Assembly: GCF_030123065.1 (NCBI RefSeq)
Contig: NZ_CP126093.1
Coordinates: 3,850,001-3,914,000 of the forward strand
Length of the DNA: 64,000 nucleotides
Direction: 5' to 3'
Origin: Neobacillus sp. DY30
Lineage (GTDB): Bacteria; Bacillota; Bacilli; Bacillales; Cytobacillaceae
In this document: positions 63,349 through 64,000 of the stretch, piece by piece
How the letters are laid out: each line of letters opens with the position of its first letter
Position numbering within the stretch: position 1 is the first letter of the stretch
Translations under genes and position numbers: made by a program
Notes under the pieces: model-generated
Databases searched by the model: none
What the model saw: only the letters and a program-made list of their open reading frames with translations
What the model was told of the DNA's origin: nothing

Positions 63349-63376
63349 GAAGGCCCGCTAATATTAGCAAGCCTTC
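63349..63376 (-). terminator. hairpin after the M20 gene
   Basis: GAAGGC/GCCTTC arms surround a perfect GCTAATATTAGC palindrome with small internal loops, 59 bases after the M20 stop. The T tract is poor, so termination strength is doubtful. The remaining intergenic DNA up to the hpaB start is AT-rich with no gene seen. Confidence 0.5.
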
Positions 63377-63434
63377 TATCGTAACATTAAAAGGAAAAAG
63401 ACTTTATTCCTATCCTTTTCTTTCTTCAATCTTC

Positions 63435-64000
63435 TTAAACGCTAATCTCCTTTCCTGAAATCTTTCTGTCCAATTGAATAACTCCTTGCAAAATTAAATT
63501 TCCAACCTTCTCAATATCATCGGGTTCACTAAACTCTTCCGGGCAATGGCTTTTCCCACCGATACTCTTTACAAAAACCATAACCGATTTCGTTATACTT
63601 GCCATATGGGCGGCATCATGCACAGCCATGCTTGGCAGCGTTAAACAAGGTTCGTTCATTTCCCTAGCAGTGTTTTCAAGTACAGATACCATATCCTGAT
63701 CTAAAATCACTGGTTTTTGGTCAAGAAATACTTCTTGATTGACTTTTACTTTTCTTCTACAAGAAACCTCGTTCCAAACACCTTGGATGGAATCAACCGC
63801 CTCATGAATAATCTCCTCCGACTCAGCTCTTATTTCCAAAATAAAATCAACTTGTCCAGGGATGATATTGGCAGCATTGGGAATTACATTTATTTTCCCT
63901 ACTGTTCCGACAACATTACCCTTGGATTTGCAATACCGCTCCACTTCAAGAATCATTTCCGACGCGGCTGTAAGAGCATCTCGTCTATTAACCATCATGG
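63435..64000 (-). CDS. M20 family amidase (hydantoinase/carbamoylase type), C-terminal part
   Basis: The last 188 or so residues of an M20 metallohydrolase continue beyond the window end. MMVNRRDALTAASEMILEVE matches the segment after the AGTTPM motif of allantoate amidohydrolase and N-carbamoyl-amino-acid hydrolases; next come GTVGKINVIPNAANIIPGQV (dimerisation-domain start) and LTLPSMAVHDAAHMASI with its metal-ligand His. These enzymes hydrolyse N-carbamoyl or amide bonds. The apparent start Met near the edge is internal, so the gene is partial. It probably belongs with the catabolic cluster on the same strand. Confidence 0.9.
   Translation of the reverse strand, partial: MMVNRRDALTAASEMILEVERYCKSKGNVVGTVGKINVIPNAANIIPGQVDFILEIRAESEEIIHEAVDSIQGVWNEVSCRRKVKVNQEVFLDQKPVILDQDMVSVLENTAREMNEPCLTLPSMAVHDAAHMASITKSVMVFVKSIGGKSHCPEEFSEPDDIEKVGNLILQGVIQLDRKISGKEISV

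Overview
This 64 kb window is chromosomal DNA from a low-GC, spore-forming Bacillaceae bacterium. The support is a partial 16S rRNA of Bacillus type at the left edge, strong GGAGG-type ribosome binding sites, many intrinsic terminators, spore-related genes (a SleL/YaaH-like cortex hydrolase, a KinB-like kinase, a Spo0E-like phosphatase) and Bacillus synteny (ccpN-yqfL-ppdK, FbpB-like and DUF1450 genes). The 16S fragment and gene content fit Bacillus in the wide sense, including Neobacillus-like genera; species cannot be read by eye.

Layout. 1-1106: the 5' end of a 16S gene pointing left, with tandem rrn promoters. 1107-17000: mostly single housekeeping or accessory genes (c-di-GMP enzyme, cardiolipin synthase and DedA, M1 peptidase lipoprotein, Bcr/CflA exporter, thioesterase, CBS protein, endonuclease IV, HIT protein, DacC-like PBP, SleL-like hydrolase). 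17270-22531: a Hen1-Pnkp RNA repair operon, preceded by a gene whose product fuses a Cro/XRE-type HTH to a degenerate F1-ATPase beta-subunit domain and whose promoter carries four evenly spaced palindromic operators. 22857-35662: accessory genes, including a beta-helix protein, a LysR regulator facing a frameshifted NCS2 permease, a SUV3-like RNA helicase, a GSDH-type dehydrogenase, and DUF4822 and ankyrin lipoproteins. 35854-44574: a two-component system, a YitT protein, the ccpN-yqfL-ppdK gluconeogenesis cluster and an Fpg-type glycosylase. 44652-48598: tRNA-Ile and tRNA-Gly flanked by short tandem duplications, small genes including an FbpB-like one, and a KinB-like kinase divergent from a Spo0E-like gene. 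48811-52210: a quinone/catechol-response type locus in which the catD-like (DoxX) and catE-like (VOC) genes are broken, while a CatR-like HxlR regulator, an LLM flavin oxidoreductase and an NAD(P)-binding protein remain. 52438-55364: GH10 xylanase-like enzyme with a cre site, a DUF421 protein and an RraA-like aldolase. 55703-64000: a catabolic cluster with a DUF1028 protein, a Rid-family protein, a complete branched-chain-amino-acid-type ABC importer, a frameshifted HpaB-type flavin monooxygenase component and an M20 amidase cut by the window end.

The strongest candidates for undescribed biology are the HTH/F1-beta-like regulator with its operator array, next to the Hen1-Pnkp repair pair, and the liv/HpaB/Rid/DUF1028/M20 cluster. 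Four loci (NCS2 permease, catD-like, catE-like, hpaB-like) are disrupted. The two single-base cases could be sequencing errors; the cat locus looks like real decay.
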